NCBI GenBank assembly: GCA_026397715.1
Contig: JAPLUN010000241.1
Coordinates: 1 to 43,233 of the forward strand
Direction: 5' to 3'
Length of the DNA: 43,233 nt
Source of the DNA: Verrucomicrobiota bacterium
GTDB lineage: Bacteria; Verrucomicrobiota; Verrucomicrobiia; Verrucomicrobiales; Verrucomicrobiaceae
The notes under the pieces were generated by a model. The model saw nothing but the letters and a program-made list of their open reading frames with translations. It was not told the DNA's origin and searched no databases. Below, piece by piece: positions 34,001 through 40,769 of this stretch (position 1 is the first letter of the stretch; each line of letters begins with the position of its first letter). Both the position numbers and the translations under genes were made by a program.

Positions 34001-35038
34001 TTCATGGCCGTGGCGGATCCGTGTGCCTTCGGCATGCTTGAGGCGGTCCACGGCGATGATTTTGGTGCCGTTGGCCATGTAGCCCATGTCGCCGGCCAGG
34101 GTCATCTGCGTGCCTGCAAACCAGGCATAGCCGGATTTCTGCTTCTCCTGATCCAGCGCGAGGATGTGATGCTCGCCCACGGCATAGATTTGATCGTCGG
34201 CCAGGAATGCCTGCGTGCCGCCGATGGGCCCGCCCGCATCGCCACGCCAGCCGGGTTCGGGTTTGGCGATGAGTTCGCCTGTTTTGCGATCAATCGACAC
34301 TGCGAGTGATCTGCCGGACGGCACGAAAAGAATGTCCTTTGTAGCCAGCAGGTAGCCCTGGGGAGAGAGATCGTTGCGGCCTGCGTCCTTCTCGCTGATC
34401 GCATCGTTTTTCCAGATGATCTTCCCGGTGGCCGCCTCGACGGCGTAGATGAAGACCTTTTCATGCGGAAACACGCCTGCGCCGAAATAGGCGATGCCGT
34501 CATCGACCAGCAATCCCGTGCGCACCGGCCAGCGCGAGATCATACGGCCACGGGCGAGGATGCGCTCGTCATGCGGTCCGGCGCGCAGCTTCCACACGAG
34601 GCTGCCAGTCTTCGCATCGAGGAAGTAGGCGTAGCCGTCATCGGAGCCGACATAGACTTTTCCAGCCGCGATGGCAGGTGCCAGACGCACGGGGCCATTG
34701 GTGAAGAACGACCACAGGTCCTTGCCAGTGGCGAGATCACGGCAGATCACGCGGCCATCCACGGATGAGCCAAAAAAGATCTTCCCCGCGCTGATGGCGA
34801 CATGAAACACCTCGTCAAAGCGGATGCGGTTCAGCGTTACGTGATTTTCAAAGACTCTGCCGTCTTCACCCGCCCAGGCCATCTGTGGCGCGGAGGCTGA
34901 TTCAAAGGTCCATGCGGACTGCAGCGGGAGACGGATGTCTTCGGTGGTCGCACCAACGCGTGAGGCATCGTGCAGGTAAGTCGGCCAGTCGGCGCTGGCG
35001 GTGGAAAGAGCAAGCAGGAGGAGCAAGAGCTGTCGCAT
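31049..35038 (-). CDS. Giant secreted PQQ-like beta-propeller protein with inserted methyltransferase fold and malectin-like end
   Basis: An exported protein of 1,329 residues with a signal peptide (MRQLLLLLLALSTASA). Domains run in this order. First is a PQQ-like propeller (about 17-340; repeats such as GKVYVGSDDGYAYFLDAKTG). A charged helical segment follows (about 345-420), then more propeller blades. Next is a Rossmann fold (about 520-650) with CIVLGNNNGQLAYEL and VIFGVDADEKKV, resembling SAM-dependent methyltransferases. A second propeller follows (about 690-1150), and the last about 130 residues are a malectin-like carbohydrate-binding domain. The ATG at 35038 is chosen for its signal peptide; the upstream frame to 35293 is unrelated to it. 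It leads an operon with M20 and NlpC/P60 genes. The enzymatic role is unknown. Confidence 0.88.
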   Translation of the reverse strand: MRQLLLLLLALSTASADWPTYLHDASRVGATTEDIRLPLQSAWTFESASAPQMAWAGEDGRVFENHVTLNRIRFDEVFHVAISAGKIFFGSSVDGRVICRDLATGKDLWSFFTNGPVRLAPAIAAGKVYVGSDDGYAYFLDAKTGSLVWKLRAGPHDERILARGRMISRWPVRTGLLVDDGIAYFGAGVFPHEKVFIYAVEAATGKIIWKNDAISEKDAGRNDLSPQGYLLATKDILFVPSGRSLAVSIDRKTGELIAKPEPGWRGDAGGPIGGTQAFLADDQIYAVGEHHILALDQEKQKSGYAWFAGTQMTLAGDMGYMANGTKIIAVDRLKHAEGTRIRHGHEVAISKLSADLKKHPAVAAAKKFQAAEAAARKVKDDPKAFATAQADLAAIAEKYEPLRIAYKAKQDEIAQHKADLAASTDAGVKWSLDTPHQSALIIAGKTVIAGGKGEVIAIDAETGKQAWKAAVNGEARGLAASDGHLVVSTTTGRVYVFGAKAADMIAEKKPNDFPSDKAHAEAAEAILKQTGITKGFCIVLGNNNGQLAYELAKRSELVIFGVDADEKKVAAARRDLLATGLYGTRITVDHLDLAVMPYSSYCANLIVSDSSEPLGVPADVARHLKPIGGKFCFKATPQTAAWLAATKLTDEKATLVSNDGWSVLTRSSLPGASSWSHQYGNAANTSSTDDHRIKGGLSVLWYGDPGPGKVVNRHDGAVGPLSVNGRLFVQGEDSVMAYDAYNGQLLWETLNPGAMRIGVYNAREPGNMAASDDYLFMLMEDECIQFDAATGKIVRTLKIPGAGTKKDLQWGYIAYQDGLLYGTETERVEKAAEVARRGKSGSISTDRIFAFDVKTGALKWTHQGKHISHVSIAIGDGRLFFIDASLTPEQRALMLAEDKTALAKLTGKERELAEDRVKNNDLRMAVALDAVTGVQQWAKPVDVTDCSEIGIGGGALTLMYHNDHLVLGGANANGHYWEQFLSGEFKRRRLVVLDANKGDKVWAKDANYRHRPVVIDNEIIAEPWSYDLYTGAQKTRKHPITGEESAWMFARPGHHCGAISATPNMMFFRSKFTAFYDRDSDSGTEHFAGHRLGCWINTIPANGLVMIPEASAGCVCLFSIASTVVFEPREDRMNWGVYSADGPSLPVQHMALNLGAPGDRRDAHGKLWLGYPRPSSRAGIDLPLDFKPQYTSKTGGAYAFNSESPSIAGHDTPWIFTSGLRELTKLDIPLLAKGQPPATYSVKLMFAALADDQPGQRVFDVKLGDKIVLKAFDPATRKGAIVEQFENIPVTDNLVLELIPASPASAPILNGIEILRTNAKEITAGVAQR

Positions 35039-35101
35039 GATTGAATTAAAACGCGCACGGGATGCGAATTCATCCAAAGTGCTGCGTATTGTGCGGTGCC
35101 C

Positions 35102-36061
35102 ATGCTGCGTCGTCTTGTCCTCATCCTCCTTTTGTGCGCGAGCACTGCGTTCGCATGTTCCGTCCCGGTGTTTCGTTATGCGCTGGAACATTGGGCTGCA
35201 GATCCCTACAGGGTCAGTGTGCCGCATGGAGTGAAGCTGGAGGGCAACTTCAAGGTCACGTTCGGCGCTGCGCAACGCATTGAACTGCGCCAACCACTAA
35301 CGATGCGGAACGATGAGGTGATCTGGTCGGTCGATTATACGGAGGCGAATGCCAAGCTGTTGGTGGATTCACCGGCGCGGCAGCAGATTGCGGAGAGGCT
35401 CGCCAATGGGGAAAGCGCCGTGTGGGTGCTGCTGGAATGTGGCGACAAGACGAAGGACACTGCGGCTGCGCAATTTCTCGATGAACGCCTCGAATACTTG
35501 AGCAGTGTGATGGAACTGCCGAAGCTGGACCAGCAGGACGTCAAAAACGGCCTCGTCTCGATTCCAGGTGATGGACTGCGGCTCGCCTTTTCGACGCTGC
35601 GGCTGAAACGGGATGATGCTGCCGAGAGCGCCTTCATAGCGATGCTGCTGGCAAGCGAACCGGACCTGCGCGGTCTCCGTGAGCCGATTGCGTTTCCGAT
35701 ATTTGGCCAGGGCCGGGTGCTGTATGCGCTGGTGGGAAAGGGCATCAAGGTGGAAACGGTGGATCGTGCGGCGCAGTTTCTCATTGGTTCATGCTCCTGC
35801 CAGGTGAAGGAGCAAAATCCTGGCGTGGATCTCGTGATGGCGGTGGATTGGAAGCAGTTGGTGAAGGCACAGGCGCAGCCCGGGCAGCAACTGCCGGAGT
35901 TAAGTCAGATCGCCGATCTGCTGTCGCTGACGGTGAAGATTGAAGGGCAACCGTCTACACCCAAGCCTGAGCCTGATCGCTCGCGTTTGTATTGGGGCGT
36001 GGGGCTTGGGGTGTTCGCGCTGATCCTCGTGCTCGGGTGGCTCAAGGGTTCGTCGCGTTGA
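35102..36061 (+). CDS. Exported CSVPVFRYALEHW-type protein with C-terminal membrane anchor
   Basis: A protein of 319 residues with a signal peptide ending FAC-SVPVFRYALEHW. The mature N-terminus, with this Cys and aromatic pattern, matches a family I have seen only in Verrucomicrobia and Planctomycetes; its function is unknown. The centre is alpha/beta (ERLANGESAVWVLLECGD). A Cys pair lies at IGSCSCQV, and a single membrane helix closes the protein (about 295-312, GVGLGVFALILVLGWL) before a short basic tail. The ATG at 35102 is preferred over the GTG at 35096. It diverges from the PQQ giant with 63 bases between, so the two may share control. Its 3' end overlaps the convergent gene at 36042 by 20 bases. 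Confidence 0.8.
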   Translation: MLRRLVLILLLCASTAFACSVPVFRYALEHWAADPYRVSVPHGVKLEGNFKVTFGAAQRIELRQPLTMRNDEVIWSVDYTEANAKLLVDSPARQQIAERLANGESAVWVLLECGDKTKDTAAAQFLDERLEYLSSVMELPKLDQQDVKNGLVSIPGDGLRLAFSTLRLKRDDAAESAFIAMLLASEPDLRGLREPIAFPIFGQGRVLYALVGKGIKVETVDRAAQFLIGSCSCQVKEQNPGVDLVMAVDWKQLVKAQAQPGQQLPELSQIADLLSLTVKIEGQPSTPKPEPDRSRLYWGVGLGVFALILVLGWLKGSSR

Positions 36062-36917
36062 GATCGAGGCCCAGTTTCTTGAGCTCCCACTCCTGCGCAG
36101 GCCAGTCGATCTCTGCCGGTGTGCCCACAGGTTTTTCGTTGGCGAAGATGCCGGCGGACAATGCGCGGATGCGGCGGTGGGTGGCGTGCTTGTCCACCAG
36201 CGGCATGCCCTGCGGTTTGGGTGAGGGGTTTTGTGCGGCCTTCTCCTCTTCCTGCCACACGGTGGCGAGCTGGTGCAGGGCCACGATGCGGTACCAGTGC
36301 CAGGGTTGTTCGCAGACCACGTTGTCACGGCACCAGCGCCAGCTGGCGAAGCGTTCGAGCTCGGCGGGACGGACGAGGAAGCAGCGTACGCATTTGCGCC
36401 GCACCACCTGGCGGTCCTCGCAGGTCATGGCGAAGAGCCAAGTTTCACGTGGGAACGGTGTGATGGCCAGATGCCCGGCGATGTGGTTGAAGGCGTCGTT
36501 GAGCAATTCAAAGCCCAGCACGCCTTCCGTGCGCAGCACCGGCTTGCGCAGGGTGGTGATGTCCGCCAGTTCGCGCACGATTTTGCGTGCGGCAGGATTG
36601 TCGTAGAGATCATTCACCGTGGTGCTCGGCATCAGATTGCGAAAGAGGAGGACGTATTTGTCCGAGCCTGGCACGGGCGCTAGAAAGTGCGCCTGAAACA
36701 GCACATCATCCGAATCTCCACGACGCAGGCGGTCGAGTGATTTCAAATGACGGCGGAAGAGCAGGAACCAGCTGGCACCAAATCCGAGCAGGAAACCGAT
36801 GAACTTGCCCGTGATCTCCGGCAAGACGCGGTTCCATTCCAGATGGCGCAGCCAGTCCGCCACCTGCTGTGCATTCAAACTGCCGGCCCATTGGACGAAT
36901 TGTTCGTAGAGATTCAT
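36042..36917 (-). CDS. Hypothetical one-pass membrane protein
   Basis: A protein of 291 residues. It starts with a helical stretch (MNLYEQFVQWAGSLNAQQVA) and a single membrane segment at about residues 36-54 (FIGFLLGFGASWFLLF), followed by a basic loop. The remainder is a soluble domain of about 230 residues with several Cys and Trp (CVRCFLVRPAELERF; SWRWCRDNVVCEQPWHWYRI). I do not recognise the family. The ATG at 36917 is used; a longer frame back to 36995 lacks support. No ribosome site is seen. Its 3' end overlaps the convergent gene by 20 bases. Confidence 0.72.
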   Translation of the reverse strand: MNLYEQFVQWAGSLNAQQVADWLRHLEWNRVLPEITGKFIGFLLGFGASWFLLFRRHLKSLDRLRRGDSDDVLFQAHFLAPVPGSDKYVLLFRNLMPSTTVNDLYDNPAARKIVRELADITTLRKPVLRTEGVLGFELLNDAFNHIAGHLAITPFPRETWLFAMTCEDRQVVRRKCVRCFLVRPAELERFASWRWCRDNVVCEQPWHWYRIVALHQLATVWQEEEKAAQNPSPKPQGMPLVDKHATHRRIRALSAGIFANEKPVGTPAEIDWPAQEWELKKLGLDLNATNP

Positions 36918-37082
36918 GTAGATGACGTAGGGGGAGCGGAGAGGGCGGACGCTAGAGACAAAAGATTTGTTGGCAAGGCGTGAACATGCATTCAAAACCT
37001 GCCAAGGCTTGATGATCAGGAGAGCGAAATAACAGGTGGCAAACCATAGACATGCCGGTGCCCGGAGCTAATCTGATGCCAC

Positions 37083-37826
37083 ATGCGAAACGCGATTTCA
37101 TTCTTCACACTTCTGATGCTGACGGTCTGCCTCTGCACTGCCAGTGCACAGGACAAACCTTTGGATGCCAAGGCGGCGAAAGCGGCGTTCGAGAAAGCTG
37201 ATCGCACCCTGAACGCCGCCTGGGCTGCGGCCAAGCAGGCGCTGCCGGAAGAGGAGTATAACAAGCTCAAGGAAGACCAGCGGGCGTGGGTGGAGCATCG
37301 AGATTACCTCGCGCGCTCGCCGATGTACACCGGTGCGGATGCTCAGGGCGAACTGGCGTTGGATTCGCCGGAATATCTGGAGGCCGCTGCGGGTCTTGAG
37401 GACATGCGCTCGGAGTGGCTCAAAGGTTTGATCCACGAATGGAAAGATGAAACTCTGACCGGCTACTGGACCGACAGCTACGGCGGCAGCATTGATGTCG
37501 TGGAGCGCGAGGGGCACCTGCATTTCATCATCCAATGCGTGCGCGGCCCCACCTCGCATGTGGGCGGGCTTTCGGGCATTGCGGCATGGAATTCAAACAT
37601 CGGCTGGTTCAGCGACAAGGGCCGGGACAAAGAAAAGACTGACGAGACCAATCTCAGCTTCATCCTTCGCGACAAAAAGCTCGAAGTCATCGGGGCGAAT
37701 ACCGGCTACTATCATGGTGCACGCGCTTATTTCGATGGCAGCTATGTCAAAGTGAAAGCACTGGACGCCAAGGCGCAGGCAAAGATTGTCAAAGCCGCGA
37801 AATCAGGCGACCTGCCAGAAGAATAA
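37083..37826 (+). CDS. Exported LprI-like (DUF1311) domain protein
   Basis: A protein of 247 residues with a signal peptide (cut near ASA-Q, residue 22). Residues about 40-115 carry the LprI N-terminal (DUF1311) pattern: [35 protein letters not shown], in which the Leu-Asn, the Leu-Pro-Glu-Glu helix start and QRAW-HRD are diagnostic. LprI of mycobacteria inhibits lysozyme, but most family members are uncharacterised. The second half (about 125-235) is beta-rich ([30 protein letters not shown]). This resembles a small lipocalin-like or META-like barrel, which I cannot name. It lies 20 bases before the VF530 gene. Confidence 0.8.
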   Translation: MRNAISFFTLLMLTVCLCTASAQDKPLDAKAAKAAFEKADRTLNAAWAAAKQALPEEEYNKLKEDQRAWVEHRDYLARSPMYTGADAQGELALDSPEYLEAAAGLEDMRSEWLKGLIHEWKDETLTGYWTDSYGGSIDVVEREGHLHFIIQCVRGPTSHVGGLSGIAAWNSNIGWFSDKGRDKEKTDETNLSFILRDKKLEVIGANTGYYHGARAYFDGSYVKVKALDAKAQAKIVKAAKSGDLPEE

Positions 37827-37846
37827 ACTCAAATCACGAATTCATC

Positions 37847-38122
37847 ATGCACGCCGCCGGCCCCAAAAATCCGCTCCATGGCATCACTCTTCAAATGATG
37901 GTCACGCAGCTCGTTGAACACTACGGCTGGGAGATGCTCGGCCGGATGATCCCGATCAACTGTTTCAACTGGCAGCCCAGCATCAAGTCCAGCCTCGTTT
38001 TCCTCCGCCGCACGCCGTGGGCGCGTGAGAAGGTGGAGGCATTGTATCTCGATTCATTGCCAGACATGCAGCCGAAGCCGGAAGGTGATGAAAGCAGCCC
38101 GGTTGCACCGCAACCGGAGTGA
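37847..38122 (+). CDS. VF530 (DUF2132) family small protein
   Basis: A protein of 91 residues. Residues 6-68 match the VF530 family closely: [38 protein letters not shown] and [15 protein letters not shown]. The fold is helical and DNA binding has been suggested for the family, without a firm function. The C-terminal about 20 residues are Pro/Glu/Ser-rich and not part of the family. Their last codons (38094-38122) lie inside the paired-hairpin element, so the element has probably supplied the end of this protein. It follows the LprI-like gene by 20 bases. Confidence 0.9.
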   Translation: MHAAGPKNPLHGITLQMMVTQLVEHYGWEMLGRMIPINCFNWQPSIKSSLVFLRRTPWAREKVEALYLDSLPDMQPKPEGDESSPVAPQPE

Positions 38123-38154
38123 TAAGAATTCCAGTTGCGGCGCAACTGGACTAC
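38094..38154. repeat. Paired-hairpin element A at a convergent gene junction
   Basis: Two hairpins stand in inverted order. The first is CCGGTTGC (38099-38106) and GCAACCGG (38110-38117) around ACC. The second is CCAGTTGC (38131-38138) and GCAACTGG (38142-38149) around GGC. Including flanks, arms 38094-38120 and 38128-38154 are inverted copies matching at 21 of 27 positions, all differences being transitions. Two of these keep the stem paired (G-C in one hairpin, A-T in the other). The second hairpin is followed by TTTTT (38155-38159). The element covers the end of the VF530 gene and stops just before the ABC ATPase stop, so it may terminate transcription. Architecture resembles REP-type repeats. 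Confidence 0.75.
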
Positions 38155-38158
38155 TTTT

Positions 38159-38911
38159 TCACAGCCGCTCCACCTGCTTCAAATGCTCTGGCGGCGGATG
38201 GCTGGCATCCACGTCATGGATTTCCACCACGCGGCCGTCGTCCATATTGGCGATGCGGTTGGCATGGTGAAAGATGCGGTTGTCGTGTGTCACGATCAGC
38301 ACCGCGCGATCTTTGCCGCGCGCCACGTTTTCGAAGAGTTCCATCACGACGTGGCCGTTCTTCGCGTCCAGGGCGGCGGTGGGTTCGTCGCAGATGATGA
38401 GCTGCGGCTCATGCACCAGCGCACGGGCGATGGCCACGCGCTGCTGCTGCCCGCCGGAAAGCTGTGAGGGGCGGTTTTTGCAGCGGTCTCCCAGCCCCAC
38501 CTGATCCAAAACTTCCTTCGCCCGCTTTTCCGCCTTGGATGCTCCCACGCCTTGAATCAGCAGCGGCACGCTCACGTTTTCCGCGCAGGTCAGCGTCGGG
38601 ATGAGATTGAAGGACTGGAAAATGAAGCCGATGTGCCGCGAGCGGAAACGTGTGATCGCCGCCGTGGACATCTTGCGCAGATCATGGCCAAACACGGTCA
38701 GCTCCCCTGCATCCGCCTTGAGCGTGCCGGCGATGATGCTGATGAGCGTTGTCTTGCCACAGCCCGAGGGCCCCACCAGCATGGTGATGTCTCCCCGGCG
38801 CACCTCCAGATCAATCTCCTTCAGCACCTGCAGCTTGGAACCTCCATCGCCAAAGCTTTTGGAAATGCCCTTCACATGTGCTGCGAGCTGGGTGGTGTCA
38901 GGGGAGGTCAT
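38159..38911 (-). CDS. LolD/MacB-type ABC transporter ATP-binding protein (orphan)
   Basis: An ABC ATPase of 250 residues. It shows Walker A (GPSGCGKTT), the Q-loop (FIFQSFNLIPTLTCAENV), the signature (LSGGQQQRVAIARAL), Walker B (LIICDEPTAALD) and the switch His (VTHDNRIF). The NLIPTLT and ENVSVPLLIQG segments are typical of the LolD/MacB/FtsE group, which power mechanotransmission on lipoproteins, peptides or drugs rather than import. No MacB- or LolC-type permease is encoded on either side: downstream is the VF530 gene on the other strand and upstream the alkaline phosphatase. The partner must be elsewhere. The 138-base gap to 39050 holds promoters for two divergent genes. Confidence 0.9.
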   Translation of the reverse strand: MTSPDTTQLAAHVKGISKSFGDGGSKLQVLKEIDLEVRRGDITMLVGPSGCGKTTLISIIAGTLKADAGELTVFGHDLRKMSTAAITRFRSRHIGFIFQSFNLIPTLTCAENVSVPLLIQGVGASKAEKRAKEVLDQVGLGDRCKNRPSQLSGGQQQRVAIARALVHEPQLIICDEPTAALDAKNGHVVMELFENVARGKDRAVLIVTHDNRIFHHANRIANMDDGRVVEIHDVDASHPPPEHLKQVERL

Positions 38912-39049
38912 TCGTGTGAATTTTACGCAGTCCCGATGCCTCTGGTTGCCTTTCAGTTCAAGTCAGGAGTGCAACCAAGACTCATGATGATCTGAAGCGC
39001 TTGAAACTTTCGCTGCCTTCCGGTTGTTTACTGCGCTCCCATTTCACCT

Positions 39050-40702
39050 ATGAAATATCGCACTCTGATCTCTCTCCTCGCCCTCGCTGCTTGCTCCGCT
39101 GGAGCCCAGGCTGCGCCGCCCAAGGCCCCGAAGCTTGTTGTCGCGATTCTTGTGGATCAGCTGCGCTACGATTATTTGGACCGTTTTCACCGCCAGTTTG
39201 TCGAAGGCGGGTTCCGCGAACTCACAGACAAGGGCGCCTTCATGACCTTCGCCCAGTACAACTATTATCCCACCGTCACCGCACCGGGGCATGCGAGCTT
39301 CTTCAGCGGCAGCTCCCCGATGATGCACGGGGTCATCGGCAATGACTGGTTTGACAAGCGCAGCGGTGCCATGATGTACTGCGTGGAGGATCCCAGCGTG
39401 ACGGGCGTGGGCACTCAGCCAGATGCGAAGGCGGGCAAGATGTCTCCGCGCAATTTCATAGGTGCCACTGTGGCGGATCAAATGCGGCTGCACTGGGGCT
39501 CCAAGGTGGTCAGTATGTCCGTCAAGGATCGCGGGGCCATCCTGCCAGCCGGGAAGAAGCCCACGGGCGCCTACTGGTTTGAGTCGGCCACGGGGAATTT
39601 CATCACCAGCAGCTACTATCAGAAGGAGCTGCCGGCCTGGGTGAAGACTTTTAACGACAGCAAGAGGCCGGATGCCTTTGTGGGACAGACCTGGGACCGG
39701 CTGCTGGATGAGAAGCAGTATCCCATGCCGGATACGGCCGCGGGCGAATCCCATCTGGCCGGTGAAACGACCAGCACCTTTCCTCACAAGGTGATCAAGG
39801 AAGAGGCGGAAGGTTATGAGCCGATCCTCTCCACGCCCTTTGGCAATCAGCTCCTGGCTGAGTTCGCGAAAGCGGCCATCGAAGGGGAGAAACTGGGGCA
39901 GGGGACCAAGCCCGATTTGCTCTGTGTTTCGTTTTCCTCCATCGACTACTGCGGCCACAAGTTTGGACCCTATTCGCAGGAAGTGCAGGACATCACTTTG
40001 AGGCTGGACCGGCAGTTGAAGGAGCTTTTTGCTTACCTCGACAAAAAGGTGGGGCTGGCCAACGTGGTGATGGTGCTGACCGCCGACCATGGCGTGGCAC
40101 CGACACCTGAAAATGCGAAGGAGCAGGGGCTGGATGGTGGCCGCCCAAGCGTGGTGGACATGCTCGGAGAGCTGCAGACCAAGGTGGAGGCGCGCTTCGG
40201 GCCGGGGCGCTATTTTCTGTCTGCCAAGGGTAGTCTGAAGCCTCGTCTGGTGGAAGGGAACTTGTATTATGACCATGCTGTCTTGGACGAGAAGAAACTG
40301 GCTCCCGAGACGCTGACCGCTTTCATTCATGAGTGGGCGCTTTCCACGGGCGTATTTCATGCCGTGTATGGCCGTGAGCAACTGCTGGATGGCAGGGCTC
40401 CGGGAGTTATTGGCCAGCGCATTGCCAATGGGTTCAATGGCGAGCGCAGCGGCGATGCGGTGCTGATTCTCAAGCCCTGGCTGATCGCGGGCACGGGGAA
40501 GGCTGCGACGGGGACGACGCATGGTTCGCCTTTCTCGTATGACACGCACATTCCCATCATTTTCTACGGCGCGCCGTTCAAGGCGGGACGCTATGCGGAT
40601 GAGTTCAGCATTACTGATCTTGCGCCGACGCTTTCAGCGGGGCTAGGGATTCAGGAGCCGCCGGTGTGCATGGGCAAGCCGCTGGTGAGGGTTTTGAAGT
40701 GA
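39050..40702 (+). CDS. Secreted PafA-like alkaline phosphatase
   Basis: An exported phosphatase of the alkaline phosphatase superfamily, 550 residues, with a signal peptide (cut near AQA-A, residue 21). Metal ligands are visible at VDQLRYD (Asp36), SIDYCGHKFG, TADHG and THGSPFSYD. The nucleophile is the Thr in YPTVTAPGH (residue 75 or 77). IGNDWFD (Asn98) and KDR (Lys159, Arg161) match the substrate-contacting Asn, Lys and Arg of PafA, which mark it as a monoesterase rather than a phosphodiesterase. The enzyme releases phosphate outside the cytoplasm. The stop codon lies inside the paired-hairpin element at 40699. Confidence 0.92.
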   Translation: MKYRTLISLLALAACSAGAQAAPPKAPKLVVAILVDQLRYDYLDRFHRQFVEGGFRELTDKGAFMTFAQYNYYPTVTAPGHASFFSGSSPMMHGVIGNDWFDKRSGAMMYCVEDPSVTGVGTQPDAKAGKMSPRNFIGATVADQMRLHWGSKVVSMSVKDRGAILPAGKKPTGAYWFESATGNFITSSYYQKELPAWVKTFNDSKRPDAFVGQTWDRLLDEKQYPMPDTAAGESHLAGETTSTFPHKVIKEEAEGYEPILSTPFGNQLLAEFAKAAIEGEKLGQGTKPDLLCVSFSSIDYCGHKFGPYSQEVQDITLRLDRQLKELFAYLDKKVGLANVVMVLTADHGVAPTPENAKEQGLDGGRPSVVDMLGELQTKVEARFGPGRYFLSAKGSLKPRLVEGNLYYDHAVLDEKKLAPETLTAFIHEWALSTGVFHAVYGREQLLDGRAPGVIGQRIANGFNGERSGDAVLILKPWLIAGTGKAATGTTHGSPFSYDTHIPIIFYGAPFKAGRYADEFSITDLAPTLSAGLGIQEPPVCMGKPLVRVLK

Positions 40703-40769
40703 TGCGGGCACTCCTGCCCGCAGGAGAGAGACATGGGACGTTCGTTGCAGGCAAGAGTGCCTGCATCAC
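40699..40769. repeat. Paired-hairpin element B joining two convergent stop codons
   Basis: Arms 40699-40722 and 40746-40769 are inverted copies matching at 21 of 24 positions. Each arm is itself a hairpin: TGCGGGCA with TGCCCGCA around CTCC on the left, and TGCAGGCA with TGCCTGCA around AGAG on the right. Two of the three differences are a compensating pair: G-C in the left stem is A-T in the right, so both stems stay perfect. The TGA stops of the phosphatase (40700-40702) and uvrA (40766-40768) lie symmetrically near the ends. A role as a two-way terminator is likely, although no T run follows. Confidence 0.8.

Noticed and set aside
39044..40549. 501-codon minus-strand frame opposite the alkaline phosphatase
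   Set aside because: The PafA-like residues on the plus strand are clear; this frame is a mirror with Arg/His-rich composition.
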